Notes: a model not told the origin generated them from the letters alone. DNA of 55,797 nucleotides from Periweissella ghanensis (GCF_918814755.1 NZ_CAKKNT010000011.1:1-55797); one strand, 5' to 3'. Shown: positions 43,250 through 52,248, counted from the first letter of the stretch. Translations and numbers: made by a program.

Positions 43250-43891
43250 ATGCAATATATTGAAACAATTTTACCATCCCTTTTAGCAGGGGTATTGGTA
43301 ACGTTAAAAGTTTTTGCACTAACAATTATTGGTGCTTTACCGCTAGGAATTTTAGCGGGCTTGGGGCTCAAATCAGAATTTAAACTAGTTCGTTGGTTTT
43401 TGAATGGTTATGTTTGGTTAATGCGAGGCACCCCATTGTTATTACAATTAATTTTTGTTTTTTATGGATTACCTTTGATTCATATTACCTTTGATCGTTT
43501 AGATGCTGCTTTGTTTGCCTTTATTTTAAATTACGCGGCCTACTTTGCCGAAATTTTCCGCGGTGGTTTTCAAGCAATTCCAACTGGCCAATATGAAGCA
43601 GCCAAAGTGTTGCGGTTATCACCATGGCAAACGCAACGGAAAATTATTTTACCCCAAGTTGTTAAAAATGTGATTCCACCGATTGGGAATGAAGTTATTA
43701 ACTTAATTAAAGATTCATCATTAGTATATGTTATTGGAATTGGAGATTTGTTGCGCGCCGGTAATATTGATGCCGCTCGGGATGTCACGTTAGTACCATA
43801 CATTTTAGTGGGAATCATTTATCTATTGTTAACAGCGGTAACCACAGTTGGTTTGCGGCGGTTAGAAAAATATTACAACTATTATCGTTAA
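43250..43891 (+). CDS. Polar amino acid ABC transporter permease, probably for histidine
   Basis: A 213-aa permease of the HisM/GlnP type with about five membrane segments and the EAA loop QYEAAKVLRLSPWQTQRKII (about 115-134) that contacts the ATPase; other family pieces are WLMRGTPLLLQLIFVFYG and IPPIGNEVINLIKDSSLVYV. CAGGAGG precedes ATG 43250. It is the first of three genes (permease, ATPase, binding protein) read from a histidine T-box, so the substrate is predicted to be histidine; the family alone would only say polar amino acid. Confidence 0.93.
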   Translation: MQYIETILPSLLAGVLVTLKVFALTIIGALPLGILAGLGLKSEFKLVRWFLNGYVWLMRGTPLLLQLIFVFYGLPLIHITFDRLDAALFAFILNYAAYFAEIFRGGFQAIPTGQYEAAKVLRLSPWQTQRKIILPQVVKNVIPPIGNEVINLIKDSSLVYVIGIGDLLRAGNIDAARDVTLVPYILVGIIYLLLTAVTTVGLRRLEKYYNYYR

Positions 43892-43902
43892 GGAGTAAAG
43901 AT

Positions 43903-44538
43903 ATGATTGAATTAAAAAACATCAAAAAATCATTTAATGGTCGGCCAATTTTAAACGATATTAATTTAACGATTAATGATGGTGAAATTTTAGCGATTGT
44001 TGGTCCCTCAGGGGCTGGTAAGACGACATTACTCCGGGCGTTAGCGGGTTTAGGCGATATCGATAGCGGGGAAATTTTATTAGATGGCCAACCATTTGAT
44101 CCGCGAAGTAGTGATTTAAAAAATAATGTCATCGGCGTGGTCTTCCAAGATTACAATTTATTTCCGAATTTAACAGTTTGGGAGAATGTAACTTTAGCAC
44201 CTAAAATGGTCTTAAAAATGGCGGCGGCTGAATTGGAAACTAAGATTAAACCGATTTTAGCGCAGCTCCAATTAGCGGGTAAAGACGCCTTATATCCATT
44301 TGAATTATCTGGTGGGATGAAGCAACGGGTAGCAATTGCCCGGGCCTTAGCGATGCAACCTAAAGTTTTGGCCTATGATGAACCAACTTCAGCGTTAGAT
44401 CCATCGATGCGGACTGAGGTTGCCAATTTATTACTCGATTTGAAAAAGGATGGTGTAACTCAAATTGTGGTGACGCACGATATTGAACTAGCCAATAATA
44501 TTGCGGATAAAATTTTTACCGTTAACGCAATTAGTTAG
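43903..44538 (+). CDS. Polar amino acid ABC transporter ATP-binding protein, probably for histidine
   Basis: A 211-aa ATPase, slightly short for the HisP/GlnQ family (usually about 240). Walker A IVGPSGAGKTTLLRAL, Q-loop VFQDYNLFPNLTVWENV, signature PFELSGGMKQRVAIARA, Walker B VLAYDEPTSALDP, and switch His in VVTHDIELANNI. The signature has GGMKQR instead of the common GGQQQR. Starts 11 bp after the permease, with AAGGAG; the binding-protein gene starts 8 bp after its stop. Confidence 0.94.
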   Translation: MIELKNIKKSFNGRPILNDINLTINDGEILAIVGPSGAGKTTLLRALAGLGDIDSGEILLDGQPFDPRSSDLKNNVIGVVFQDYNLFPNLTVWENVTLAPKMVLKMAAAELETKIKPILAQLQLAGKDALYPFELSGGMKQRVAIARALAMQPKVLAYDEPTSALDPSMRTEVANLLLDLKKDGVTQIVVTHDIELANNIADKIFTVNAIS

Positions 44539-44546
44539 GAGGCCCA

Positions 44547-45386
44547 ATGAGAAAACGAATTTTGCCAAGTGTCGCTGGATTTGCGATTGCCATCTTGTGG
44601 TTGTTTATCATTGTTGGTCGTGGGGTTTCAATCGGTCACGATTTTAACCATGATGATAATTGGCGTGCATACCAACAAAAAAAGAGTATTACGGTCGGGC
44701 TTGATGATACTTTTGTACCGATGGGTTTTCGAAATAAAGAAGGCCAAATTGTCGGATATGACGTTGATTTGGCGCGGGCCGTCTTTAAACAATATGGGAT
44801 TAAAGTTAATTTTCAACCGATTGATTGGTTAATGAAAGAAACTGAACTCCGTAATGGAACGATTGATTTAATTTGGAATGGGTATTCATATACGCCAGAA
44901 CGTGCAAAAGTCGTAGGTTTCTCAAAACCATACTTTGCCAATGGCCAGGTATTAGTTAGTTTACGACGTAATGATATCTTGAAGTCAGCTGATATGAAGG
45001 GGAAAGTTTTAGGCGTCCAATCATCTTCAACCGGGGCAACTGATTTAGATGCGCAACCCCAAGTCTTGAAACAATACATTAGTAATCACCAAGCAATTCA
45101 ATATGATACGTTCATGAATTCAATGAATGATTTAAATGCTGGACGGATTCAAGGGGTTTTAATTGATCGCGTGTATGCCGATTATTATGTCAGTCATTTA
45201 CCAAATCCAGGTAAATATCGCATTGTTGAAAGCGGCTTTCCCGTTGATCAATTTGCAGTTGGAATTCGTAAATCAGATCAAACCTTGCAACGTAAAGTTA
45301 ATGCTGCCATTGCCAAGATGCGCACCGATGGTCAATTAGCTAAGTTAAACCAAAAATGGTTTGGCGAACGTAATATTAAAGAATAA
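44547..45386 (+). CDS. Polar amino acid ABC transporter substrate-binding protein, probably for histidine
   Basis: A 279-aa binding protein of the SBP_bac_3 family: ITVGLDDTFVPMGFRNKEG, VGYDVDLARAVFKQYG, RNGTIDLIWNGYSYTPERAK and QLAKLNQKWFG are typical. The N-terminus is a single hydrophobic helix (about 7-27) and there is no lipobox Cys; indeed no Cys at all is seen, so it is probably anchored by an uncleaved helix or released, not lipidated as most Gram-positive binding proteins are. GGAGG precedes ATG. The histidine T-box upstream predicts the ligand. Confidence 0.92.
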   Translation: MRKRILPSVAGFAIAILWLFIIVGRGVSIGHDFNHDDNWRAYQQKKSITVGLDDTFVPMGFRNKEGQIVGYDVDLARAVFKQYGIKVNFQPIDWLMKETELRNGTIDLIWNGYSYTPERAKVVGFSKPYFANGQVLVSLRRNDILKSADMKGKVLGVQSSSTGATDLDAQPQVLKQYISNHQAIQYDTFMNSMNDLNAGRIQGVLIDRVYADYYVSHLPNPGKYRIVESGFPVDQFAVGIRKSDQTLQRKVNAAIAKMRTDGQLAKLNQKWFGERNIKE

Positions 45387-45395
45387 GTGTCTTAC

Positions 45396-45444
45396 ACGAA
45401 AAAATTCGAGGAATGGTAAAGTTCACTCGAATTTTTTCGTTTTT
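45396..45444 (+). terminator. Terminator after the amino acid transporter operon
   Basis: ACGAAAAAATTCGAG and CTCGAATTTTTTCGT form a perfect 15-bp stem around a 15-nt loop, followed by TTTTT. Confidence 0.9.
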
Positions 45445-45528
45445 AAGGAAATACCGTTAAGACCAACTAAAATTTGCTATAATTAAAAGACGAACAAGTG
45501 TTTGATTTTTAAGATGAGGATTCACAAA

Positions 45529-46737
45529 ATGAAATTTATTCATACTGCCGATGTCCATTTAGGGCATCCATTTACGGGCTTAAATAATGTGCCTAACAAC
45601 TTAATGCAACAAGTTGAACAGGCAACTTTTACTAGTTTTATCCAATTAATCGATTATGCGCTTGCCCAGACGGTTGATTTTATCGTGATTACGGGGGATT
45701 TATTTGATACCCAACATCAAAGTGTCCAAGTGTTAGATTTTTTAGTGGTGCAATTCAAACGATTAGCGACGCAAGATATTATGGTCTATCTTAGTTTTGG
45801 TAACCATGATTTTAATCAAACAATCGCCGGTTTTGATTTTGGGACCAATGTGACACTGTTTTCAGGTGATGTGACGATTAAACAACAAACAACGCAGCAA
45901 GGTGAAACGGTTAATATCGTGGGCTTTAGTTATCAACAACAACATATCCAAACGCAAGTGATTGATCAATTTCCAATGAAGGGCCAAGTTGATTTTCAAA
46001 TTGGGATGTATCATGGGGCGGTTGATGGACCGTATGCACCATTTAGTATTGCGGAAATGCGAGCCAAACATTATGACTATTGGGCCCTTGGGCATATTCA
46101 TAAGCGCCAAGTTTTGGCGGAACAGCCTTTTATTATTTATCCAGGGAACTTACAAGGTCAAAATATTAAAGAGGCGGGGGTCAAAGGGTTTTACTTAGTA
46201 ACTAGTCAAAGTGATACGTTAATCCCAGAATTTATTCCAAGTACGAATGTAACGTGGGAGCTTGTTACATTAGAAATTCCCATGGTTGCCACACAAGCTG
46301 ACTTGCTACAATTACTCTTACCCAAGCTCCAAGCATTTGCAAATAGGCCCGCGGCATTAGTAATGACTCGATTAGAACTGGTTAGTGAATTTGCCCTGCC
46401 ACATCTTTTGGAACTTCGGTTACTTGATGGGGCGACAGTCACCCAACTTAATCAAGCATTACGGGCAAGTGGGGTTACAAATCTATGGATTAATGATTTA
46501 ACGTTACGGCAACCAGAGCAAAATCAAGCATTAGCTGGCTTAGATAATGAAGCGTGGGCCGCGGCCGCAAAAATCGTTTTTACTCCTGAGAATTTACATG
46601 TTACCGGTTTAAAAAATGTTCCCGAAGCCTTTGTTACAAGTTACTTTGATCAGCCCGAAGTCCAAGCACAATTACAACATCGAGCTAAATTACTTTTAGA
46701 ATTATACTTAAACGAGGATTTTGTGGATGAAGATTGA
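45529..46737 (+). CDS. yhaO: Metallophosphoesterase, SbcD/YhaO-like nuclease subunit
   Basis: A 402-aa calcineurin-type phosphoesterase related to the Mre11/SbcD nucleases. The five metal motifs are visible: FIHTADVHLGHPF, VITGDLFD, LSFGNHDF, GMYHG, and YWALGHIHKRQVL. It pairs with the ATPase that follows (YhaN), like SbcD with SbcC, and is thought to act in DNA end processing. ATG 45529 lies 8 bp after GAGGA; in-frame codons before it (45502) have no site. Its stop overlaps the yhaN start by 11 bp. An extended -10 TGCTATAAT is at 45475-45483. Confidence 0.9.
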   Translation: MKFIHTADVHLGHPFTGLNNVPNNLMQQVEQATFTSFIQLIDYALAQTVDFIVITGDLFDTQHQSVQVLDFLVVQFKRLATQDIMVYLSFGNHDFNQTIAGFDFGTNVTLFSGDVTIKQQTTQQGETVNIVGFSYQQQHIQTQVIDQFPMKGQVDFQIGMYHGAVDGPYAPFSIAEMRAKHYDYWALGHIHKRQVLAEQPFIIYPGNLQGQNIKEAGVKGFYLVTSQSDTLIPEFIPSTNVTWELVTLEIPMVATQADLLQLLLPKLQAFANRPAALVMTRLELVSEFALPHLLELRLLDGATVTQLNQALRASGVTNLWINDLTLRQPEQNQALAGLDNEAWAAAAKIVFTPENLHVTGLKNVPEAFVTSYFDQPEVQAQLQHRAKLLLELYLNEDFVDED

Positions 46738-49117
46738 AGCAATTAAAATATATGGATTTGGTAAATGGATCAATCAAGAATTTACATTACCGAATGCAAT
46801 GACAGTTTTTTATGGTGAAAATGAGGCCGGTAAATCAACATTAATGGCATTTATTAACGGGATGTTATTTGGTTTTGCTAGTAAGAAAAGTAAATTCATC
46901 AACACGTATGAACCCAAACAACAAGCCATCTATGGTGGGGAGTTAATCCTTAACCATCATGGCAAAAAATATCGGTTAATCCGGCGTCATCGTACGAACA
47001 CAGAACTGGAATTAATTGATTTAGCGACGAATGAAGCTTATCCAAATCCGCAACCAATTTTGGATAGTATTTTAGGCCCCATCACAAGTGAAACATTCCA
47101 ACAAATTTATGCCATTAGTGCAGATGAATTGGCGGAAGTTCGCAGTTTAACCCCGAACGAACTCGAACAACGATTGCTCAAAATTGGGGCCGTTGGGGCG
47201 ACTGGTTGGTTACAAGTCGCTGATCAATTTGAAAAAGAAGCCCAAGCCTTATTTGCCGCTAATTCTAAAAATGGTAAACGACCGTTAAATGGTTTGTTGG
47301 CAGAGTACCGGCGGACGGCTGACAATCAAATGGAAATTCAGCGCCAGTTACCAACCTATTTTGCTAGTTTGGAAAGTTTACAAACGCAACACCAAGCAAT
47401 TGCAAACTTAAAGGCCAAGCTTGCGACACAGCAGACCAAGTTAGCAGAATTAAATGAATTGGCGCGCCTAGAACCACTATATTTACAGATGCGCAAGCTT
47501 GAGCAAAAACAAGCTAAGCACGAACCAAAAATCAATGAAGATACCAAGGTGCGGTTTGAACAATTACAATTTCAAAAAACGAATTTAATTGAAGAAATAA
47601 CGCAGCTTGAGCAAAATTTACAAACAAATAACCCCGGCGATGCTCAAACGGAAAGCTTAGCCCAACATCTTAAAGAAATTCAGCCACGTCTAGGCTTGTT
47701 ATTTGAGTTAGCAGCTAATTATCGGGCGGTGCAACAGCAACTTGCACAGTTGAAGAATCAATATCAAATCATTGCCGCTCAACTCGGCCCCAACGAACCA
47801 AGCATGCAACGGCAACGTCCAGAAGATGGTGCAGCAACCAATAGCAGTAGTAAATGGACCATTGGGGCGGTGGCGGTTGGAATTGCGAGCTTGTTACTTA
47901 TTCCAGGTAACATCGTGGTTAAATTAATTGGCGCGGTAGTCGCGATGGTGATTATTTGGGCTGTGGGCCGTCAAATGCAAGCACCTAAAATGACGCCTAG
48001 TCAACCGATGCCCGCACCAACTAAAACGCAAGTTGCGCAAGCCCAATTAATACGGGTTCAAGAGCAGCTAGAAGTAACGCAAAAGCAGTTTGCTGATTTA
48101 GAACAAACTATTTTAGCAGAACAACGAAAGATTAATGCATTAACACTGAGTCAAGTGGAGTATACTAGTGATCCGGCCGAGTTTAGTAATCAACTGCAAC
48201 AAATCAATCAAGTGATTAATGAGTTTACAGCGGAACAGCAAGCCAATGCCCTAGGTAAAGCTGATCAGGTTTATCAAGAACAGTACTACAAGCAACGGCA
48301 ACAACAATTAGCACAAATTCAACGCGAAATGCAAACCGTTTTGGCAAGTATTAATTTAATGGATGAAGCTGAATTTCATTTACAATTGGTTAAACAAAAT
48401 GTTGATACGCAACAGAATCAAGAATTAATGGCTATGCAAAAGCAATTTACACCACAGCAACTTGAGCGCCTTGCTGGGTTAACTACCCCAGTCGCAGAAT
48501 TAGTTACAGCGACTAATATGCAATTGACCCAAGCAACGGTGCAATTAGAGGCCCTCGAACAACAATTGCAGACTTCACAAATGCAACATTTGAAAGTAGT
48601 TAGCAACGGGACCATTAATGAAGTTGAACAACAAATGGCAAATTTACAACATGATGTTCTAATAAGTTTAGAAAACTTTATGATCAAACAATTAACCGCT
48701 CAGTGGATAAATGAAGCTCTTAAACAGTCGTCACAGCAACGAATGCCACAAATTTTAGCGCTAGCAACAAAATATTTTCAAGAGCTCACTGGTGAAAATT
48801 TTGTTGCAATTAAAATGGAAAGTAATATGATAGCCTTAGTAACAACAACTGAAGAACGTTACACTTTAGCAGAATTGTCCAAAGGTACCAGTGAACAATT
48901 GTATGTAGCGTTTCGGATTGCCTTTGCGCAAGTTTTAGCTGACATGATTGAGTTTCCGATTATTATTGATGATGGTTTTGTTAATTTCGATGCTCGACGT
49001 GTCAAGCGTATGCATAGATTGATGCTCGACTTAAGTGCTAATCAGCAAGTCATTTATTTTACATCTAACACGGTTGTTTTAACAGATTTTACAGCACCGC
49101 AGATTGTTGCTCTATAA
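46727..49117 (+). CDS. yhaN: SbcC/YhaN-like AAA ATPase with central membrane hairpin
   Basis: A 796-aa SMC/Rad50-type ATPase. N-terminal Walker A is FYGENEAGKSTLMAFINGM; the C-terminal half has the signature ELSKGTSEQLYVAFRIAFAQ and Walker B FPIIIDDGFVNFD. Between them lie long Gln-rich coiled coils and, near 385-420, two hydrophobic stretches (IGAVAVGIASLLLIPG, LIGAVVAMVIIWAVG) that probably enter the membrane, a feature of YhaN. B. subtilis YhaN is longer (about 960 aa), so this one has shortened coiled coils. ATG 46727 follows GAGGA by 8 bp; the TTG at 46721 is less likely. Confidence 0.88.
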   Translation: MKIEAIKIYGFGKWINQEFTLPNAMTVFYGENEAGKSTLMAFINGMLFGFASKKSKFINTYEPKQQAIYGGELILNHHGKKYRLIRRHRTNTELELIDLATNEAYPNPQPILDSILGPITSETFQQIYAISADELAEVRSLTPNELEQRLLKIGAVGATGWLQVADQFEKEAQALFAANSKNGKRPLNGLLAEYRRTADNQMEIQRQLPTYFASLESLQTQHQAIANLKAKLATQQTKLAELNELARLEPLYLQMRKLEQKQAKHEPKINEDTKVRFEQLQFQKTNLIEEITQLEQNLQTNNPGDAQTESLAQHLKEIQPRLGLLFELAANYRAVQQQLAQLKNQYQIIAAQLGPNEPSMQRQRPEDGAATNSSSKWTIGAVAVGIASLLLIPGNIVVKLIGAVVAMVIIWAVGRQMQAPKMTPSQPMPAPTKTQVAQAQLIRVQEQLEVTQKQFADLEQTILAEQRKINALTLSQVEYTSDPAEFSNQLQQINQVINEFTAEQQANALGKADQVYQEQYYKQRQQQLAQIQREMQTVLASINLMDEAEFHLQLVKQNVDTQQNQELMAMQKQFTPQQLERLAGLTTPVAELVTATNMQLTQATVQLEALEQQLQTSQMQHLKVVSNGTINEVEQQMANLQHDVLISLENFMIKQLTAQWINEALKQSSQQRMPQILALATKYFQELTGENFVAIKMESNMIALVTTTEERYTLAELSKGTSEQLYVAFRIAFAQVLADMIEFPIIIDDGFVNFDARRVKRMHRLMLDLSANQQVIYFTSNTVVLTDFTAPQIVAL

Positions 49118-49150
49118 ATTAGTCACAGAAAAGAACGGTGGAAGATTAAA

Positions 49151-50104
49151 ATGAATGAAAAATTGTTGCATGACTTTAAGCTTAATGAACAAATGAATAT
49201 CCCGGTTTTACTAAAAGAAGTTGTTAATCGGACTGCCAAAAACGGTAAAGCGTACTTAGCAATAATTTTTGAAGATAAATCTGGTGAAATGGATGGAATG
49301 TATTGGGGCGTAACACCAACAGAAATCCAAACATTTGTGCCGGGCACAGTTGTGCAACTACATGCAACACGGCAAATGTATCGAGGTAAACCGCAGCTAA
49401 AAGTTGCCAATATTAAGGCAGTTACTGCAGAATCCAAATTACAGCCGAGTGATTTTATCGCCACCGCTCCAATTCGGCGGCAGCGTATGGAAACTGAAAT
49501 TAATCAAGTTTTGTTCAGCATCACTAATCCTGAGTGGAATCGGATTGTACGGTATTTGTTACAAAAGCATCATGATCAATTTTATAGTTATCCAGCTGCT
49601 AAGAAAAATCATCATTCCTATACTGGTGGGTTAGCGTATCATACGCTATCAATCGTTCGTTTGGCGCAAGGTATTGTGCCATTATATCCACAAATTAATC
49701 AAGGTCTACTGTTAGCCGGGGCCTTATTACATGATATTGGTAAGACCATTGAGTTATCGGGTCCAGTAAGTACGTCGTATACAGTGGCGGGTAACTTACT
49801 TGGCCATATTGCGATTGCGGATGCCGAAATCGTATTAGCTGTAAAAGATCTCCAATTAGATGAAAATTCGGAAAGTATTTTGGCGTTGCGCCATGTGGTT
49901 TTAGCACATCACGGGTTACTTGAATATGGTTCGCCAGTTCGCCCTGCGTTACTTGAAGCAGAAGTGTTACACCAATTGGACGAATTAGATGCTAGTATCG
50001 AAATGTTTACGCATACGGTTGAACAAACAGAGCCCGGAAAGTTTTCAGATCGGGTTTATGCATTAGATAAACGGATGATTTATCATCCTAAAAATTTAGA
50101 ATAA
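49151..50104 (+). CDS. yhaM: 3'-5' exoribonuclease YhaM
   Basis: A 317-aa nuclease of the YhaM/CBF1 family that trims the 3' ends of RNA. N-terminal OB-fold (about 12-90, IPVLLKEVVNRTAKNGKAYL) followed by an HD phosphohydrolase domain with SYTGGLAYHTLSIVRLA and LLAGALLHDIGKTIEL; further metal His residues are in LRHVVLAHHGLLEYG. The order yhaO-yhaN-yhaM is the same as in B. subtilis. In streptococci YhaM removes a few 3' nucleotides from many mRNAs. The binding site (GGTGGAAG) is moderate. Repeat copy 3 follows the stop directly. Confidence 0.94.
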   Translation: MNEKLLHDFKLNEQMNIPVLLKEVVNRTAKNGKAYLAIIFEDKSGEMDGMYWGVTPTEIQTFVPGTVVQLHATRQMYRGKPQLKVANIKAVTAESKLQPSDFIATAPIRRQRMETEINQVLFSITNPEWNRIVRYLLQKHHDQFYSYPAAKKNHHSYTGGLAYHTLSIVRLAQGIVPLYPQINQGLLLAGALLHDIGKTIELSGPVSTSYTVAGNLLGHIAIADAEIVLAVKDLQLDENSESILALRHVVLAHHGLLEYGSPVRPALLEAEVLHQLDELDASIEMFTHTVEQTEPGKFSDRVYALDKRMIYHPKNLE

Positions 50105-50110
50105 ATCAAG

Positions 50111-50240
50111 CACTGTAACAGCAGTCGGGCGATATCAAAAAACACACTAAAAATCCTCTATGAAGAAAATTCTTCATAGAGGATTTTGTCGTATTTTGAA
50201 TATATCGTCCTTCTGGAGCGCTATGGCACAATCCTTTTTA
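50111..50240. repeat. Dispersed palindromic intergenic element, copy 3 (different core)
   Basis: Arms related to copy 1 are present: AGTCGGGCGATATC (50123-50136) equals the complement of the copy 1 right arm, and GAATATATCGTCCTTCTGGA (50199 on) matches the complement of the copy 1 left arm, so the element is inverted. The centre is another hairpin, AAAATCCTCTATGAAG-AAAATT-mirror (50150-50187, perfect 16-bp stem). It lies between two convergent genes and can end both transcripts. Confidence 0.8.
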
Positions 50241-50251
50241 ATAATTGCAAA

Positions 50252-50578
50252 TTATAATATTTTTTCTTGTAGGACAATCGCCAAGGTTTTAGCATCGATT
50301 TTTAATCGATATTGTTCTAATTCGCTATTTTTACGGAGCGTTACACCACCATTATAAACAGTGTAGCTAGTGCTGTTAGCGAAATATGTTTCAGTTTCAC
50401 GGGTAATCCAAGTACCTTCAATTTTGCCATAGCTCGTAAATTCATCATGAATTTTGCTAATAAGTTTGGCATGAGTCTTAGCGACGGACTTTTCCTGGGC
50501 ACCCTTACTGCCAATTGCAGCGGCGACACCGATACTTCCAATAATTCCAGCGATAATCCCAAAACCTTTTTTGTTCAT
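50252..50578 (-). CDS. Small exported or membrane-anchored protein, unknown
   Basis: A 108-aa protein with an N-terminal hydrophobic helix (MNKKGFGIIAGIIGSIGVAA), probably an uncleaved anchor or signal, followed by a helical part (VAKTHAKLISKIHDEF) and a beta-rich end (GTWITRETETYFANSTSYTV). The SYTVYNGGVTLR segment recalls small PepSY-like or SH3-like modules, without firm match. ATG 50578 is chosen because AGGAG lies 10 bp upstream on the reverse strand; a longer frame to 50605 covers that site. Monocistronic; function unknown. Confidence 0.7.
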   Translation of the reverse strand: MNKKGFGIIAGIIGSIGVAAAIGSKGAQEKSVAKTHAKLISKIHDEFTSYGKIEGTWITRETETYFANSTSYTVYNGGVTLRKNSELEQYRLKIDAKTLAIVLQEKIL

Positions 50579-50789
50579 GATAAATTTTCTCCTGCCATCT
50601 CCCAATCTAAATTATAAAATAGCATAATCTCACATAAAAATAAATTAAAAAAATGCTTTGTAATCATTTCGTATTTTTTTAATTTTTTATATGCGGTAAA
50701 ATAAGGCTAATAGCTAAATGACGGTGACGTTATTGTTGGTTGTAGTCCACCCAATTTAGTCGATTATATTGAAATGAGGATTGTAAAAA

Positions 50790-51866
50790 ATGGACGAAAA
50801 AGATTTTTTACGAGTTAAAAAATATACTGAAGCCCAAGGTACGAGTGGGTTTGAACATCACGTGCGCGATTTGTTTAAAGCGGACTTAACGCCATTAGTA
50901 GATGAAGTTAAGCAAGATGGGTTAGGGGGGATCTTTGGAATTAAACATAACCAAGCCGCCGATGCACCTAAAATTATGTTTGCGGCCCACATGGATGAAG
51001 TTGGCTTTATTGTGACTAATATTACGCCAATGGGCTTATTCAACGTGGCAGCTGTTGGTGGCTGGAATCCATATGTGGTTTCATCACAACGTTTTACATT
51101 ATTCACTCGGCATGACAGTATGCCAGTGGTGTCATCTTCAGTCTCACCCCATTTATTACGGGGGAACAGTGGTGTGAATGGTACACCTAAAGTTGATGAT
51201 ATTTTATTTGATGCTGGCTTTACTTCAGCTGAAGAAGCCCACGCATTTGGTGTACGTCCAGGTGATTTCATTGTGCCAGAAGTCGCTACAGTGATGACAG
51301 CTAATAAAAAACGGGTGATTTCTAAAGCTTGGGATAATCGTTTTGGAATGGTGACCGTGTTGGATACGCTTGATGCCCTTAAAGATGTTCAAACACCGAA
51401 TACCTTAATTATGGGAGCAGATGTGCAAGAGGAAGTTGGTCTACGAGGAGCCCACGGGGCAGTTAATATGTTAAACCCTGACATTTTCTTTGCGATTGAT
51501 TCATCAGCGGCCGATGATATTAATGGTAAGACTAATCACCAAGGGCACCTTGATGAAGGAACCTTACTACGGGTTTTTGATCCTGGTGTGGTGATGCCAT
51601 TACGATTAAAAGAATTTGTCCTTGATATCGCCGAGTCAAATAACATTCCGTTCCAATACTTTGTTTCAAAAGGCGGTACTGATGCATCAGCAGCCCAATT
51701 ACAAGCCCATGGAGTGCCATCAGTTGCCTTAGGGGTGGCATCACGTTATATCCACACGCACCAAACAATGTGGTCAATTCGAGACTTTGAAGCGGCCAAA
51801 GAATTAGTTAAACAATTAGCCGTGAACCTTGATAAGAGTGCGGTTGATACAATTATTGGTCGTTAA
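50790..51866 (+). CDS. pepA: Glutamyl aminopeptidase PepA (M42 family)
   Basis: A 358-aa co-catalytic zinc peptidase that removes acidic N-terminal residues from peptides; in lactic acid bacteria it is part of the casein-peptide breakdown set. Metal and catalytic motifs: FAAHMDEVGFIV (His, Asp), SKAWDNRFGM (bridging Asp), ADVQEEVGLRGA (catalytic Glu-Glu), FAIDSSAADD, and YIHTHQTMWSIRDF (C-terminal His). Length normal. Weak GAGGATTG site before ATG 50790. It opens a cluster (ytoP-ytpP-ytpR order) that is conserved in Bacilli. Confidence 0.94.
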   Translation: MDEKDFLRVKKYTEAQGTSGFEHHVRDLFKADLTPLVDEVKQDGLGGIFGIKHNQAADAPKIMFAAHMDEVGFIVTNITPMGLFNVAAVGGWNPYVVSSQRFTLFTRHDSMPVVSSSVSPHLLRGNSGVNGTPKVDDILFDAGFTSAEEAHAFGVRPGDFIVPEVATVMTANKKRVISKAWDNRFGMVTVLDTLDALKDVQTPNTLIMGADVQEEVGLRGAHGAVNMLNPDIFFAIDSSAADDINGKTNHQGHLDEGTLLRVFDPGVVMPLRLKEFVLDIAESNNIPFQYFVSKGGTDASAAQLQAHGVPSVALGVASRYIHTHQTMWSIRDFEAAKELVKQLAVNLDKSAVDTIIGR

Positions 51867-51868
51867 GC

Positions 51869-51896
51869 TTGAAAGTTATGCTCGCTATGCTATAAT
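51869..51896 (+). promoter_or_regulatory. Promoter of the thioredoxin-like gene
   Basis: TTGAAA (51869-51874) and extended -10 TGC-TATAAT (hexamer 51891-51896) are 16 bp apart, just after the pepA stop; the start codon is 35 bp further. Confidence 0.7.
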
Positions 51897-51930
51897 TTAG
51901 TTACAAAAAATAAGTAAATGGAGAACTGTT

Positions 51931-52248
51931 ATGAAAACTTTACCAAAAATGGATCAAAACGCTTTGTTAACTGAAATCGCGGATAAAAAAGTTATTTTAT
52001 TCTTCACAGCCGATTGGTGCCCAGATTGTCGCTTCATCAAGCCAGCAATGCCAGCCATTGAAGAAAAGTACAGTCAATTTGAATTTATCACCGTTGATCG
52101 TGATGAAAACATTGATTTATGTGCTGAACTTGATGTTTATGGTATTCCAAGTTTTATTGCTTTTGAAAATGGCCAAGAATTAGGTCGTTTTGTTAATAAA
52201 GACCGGAAAACGCAAGCTGAAGTTGAAAGCTTCATTGATGGTTTATAA
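51931..52248 (+). CDS. Thioredoxin-like protein, YtpP type
   Basis: A 105-aa single-domain thioredoxin fold with redox motif Trp29-Cys30-Pro-Asp-Cys33 (FFTADWCPDCRFIKPAM) and the cis-Pro loop YGIPSFIAF. The CPDC active site instead of CGPC marks it as a YtpP/YdbP-type protein rather than the main thioredoxin. Partner proteins are unknown; possible electron donor for Tpx (31016) is speculation. GGAGAAC precedes the ATG. It lies between pepA and ytpR as in B. subtilis. Confidence 0.92.
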   Translation: MKTLPKMDQNALLTEIADKKVILFFTADWCPDCRFIKPAMPAIEEKYSQFEFITVDRDENIDLCAELDVYGIPSFIAFENGQELGRFVNKDRKTQAEVESFIDGL

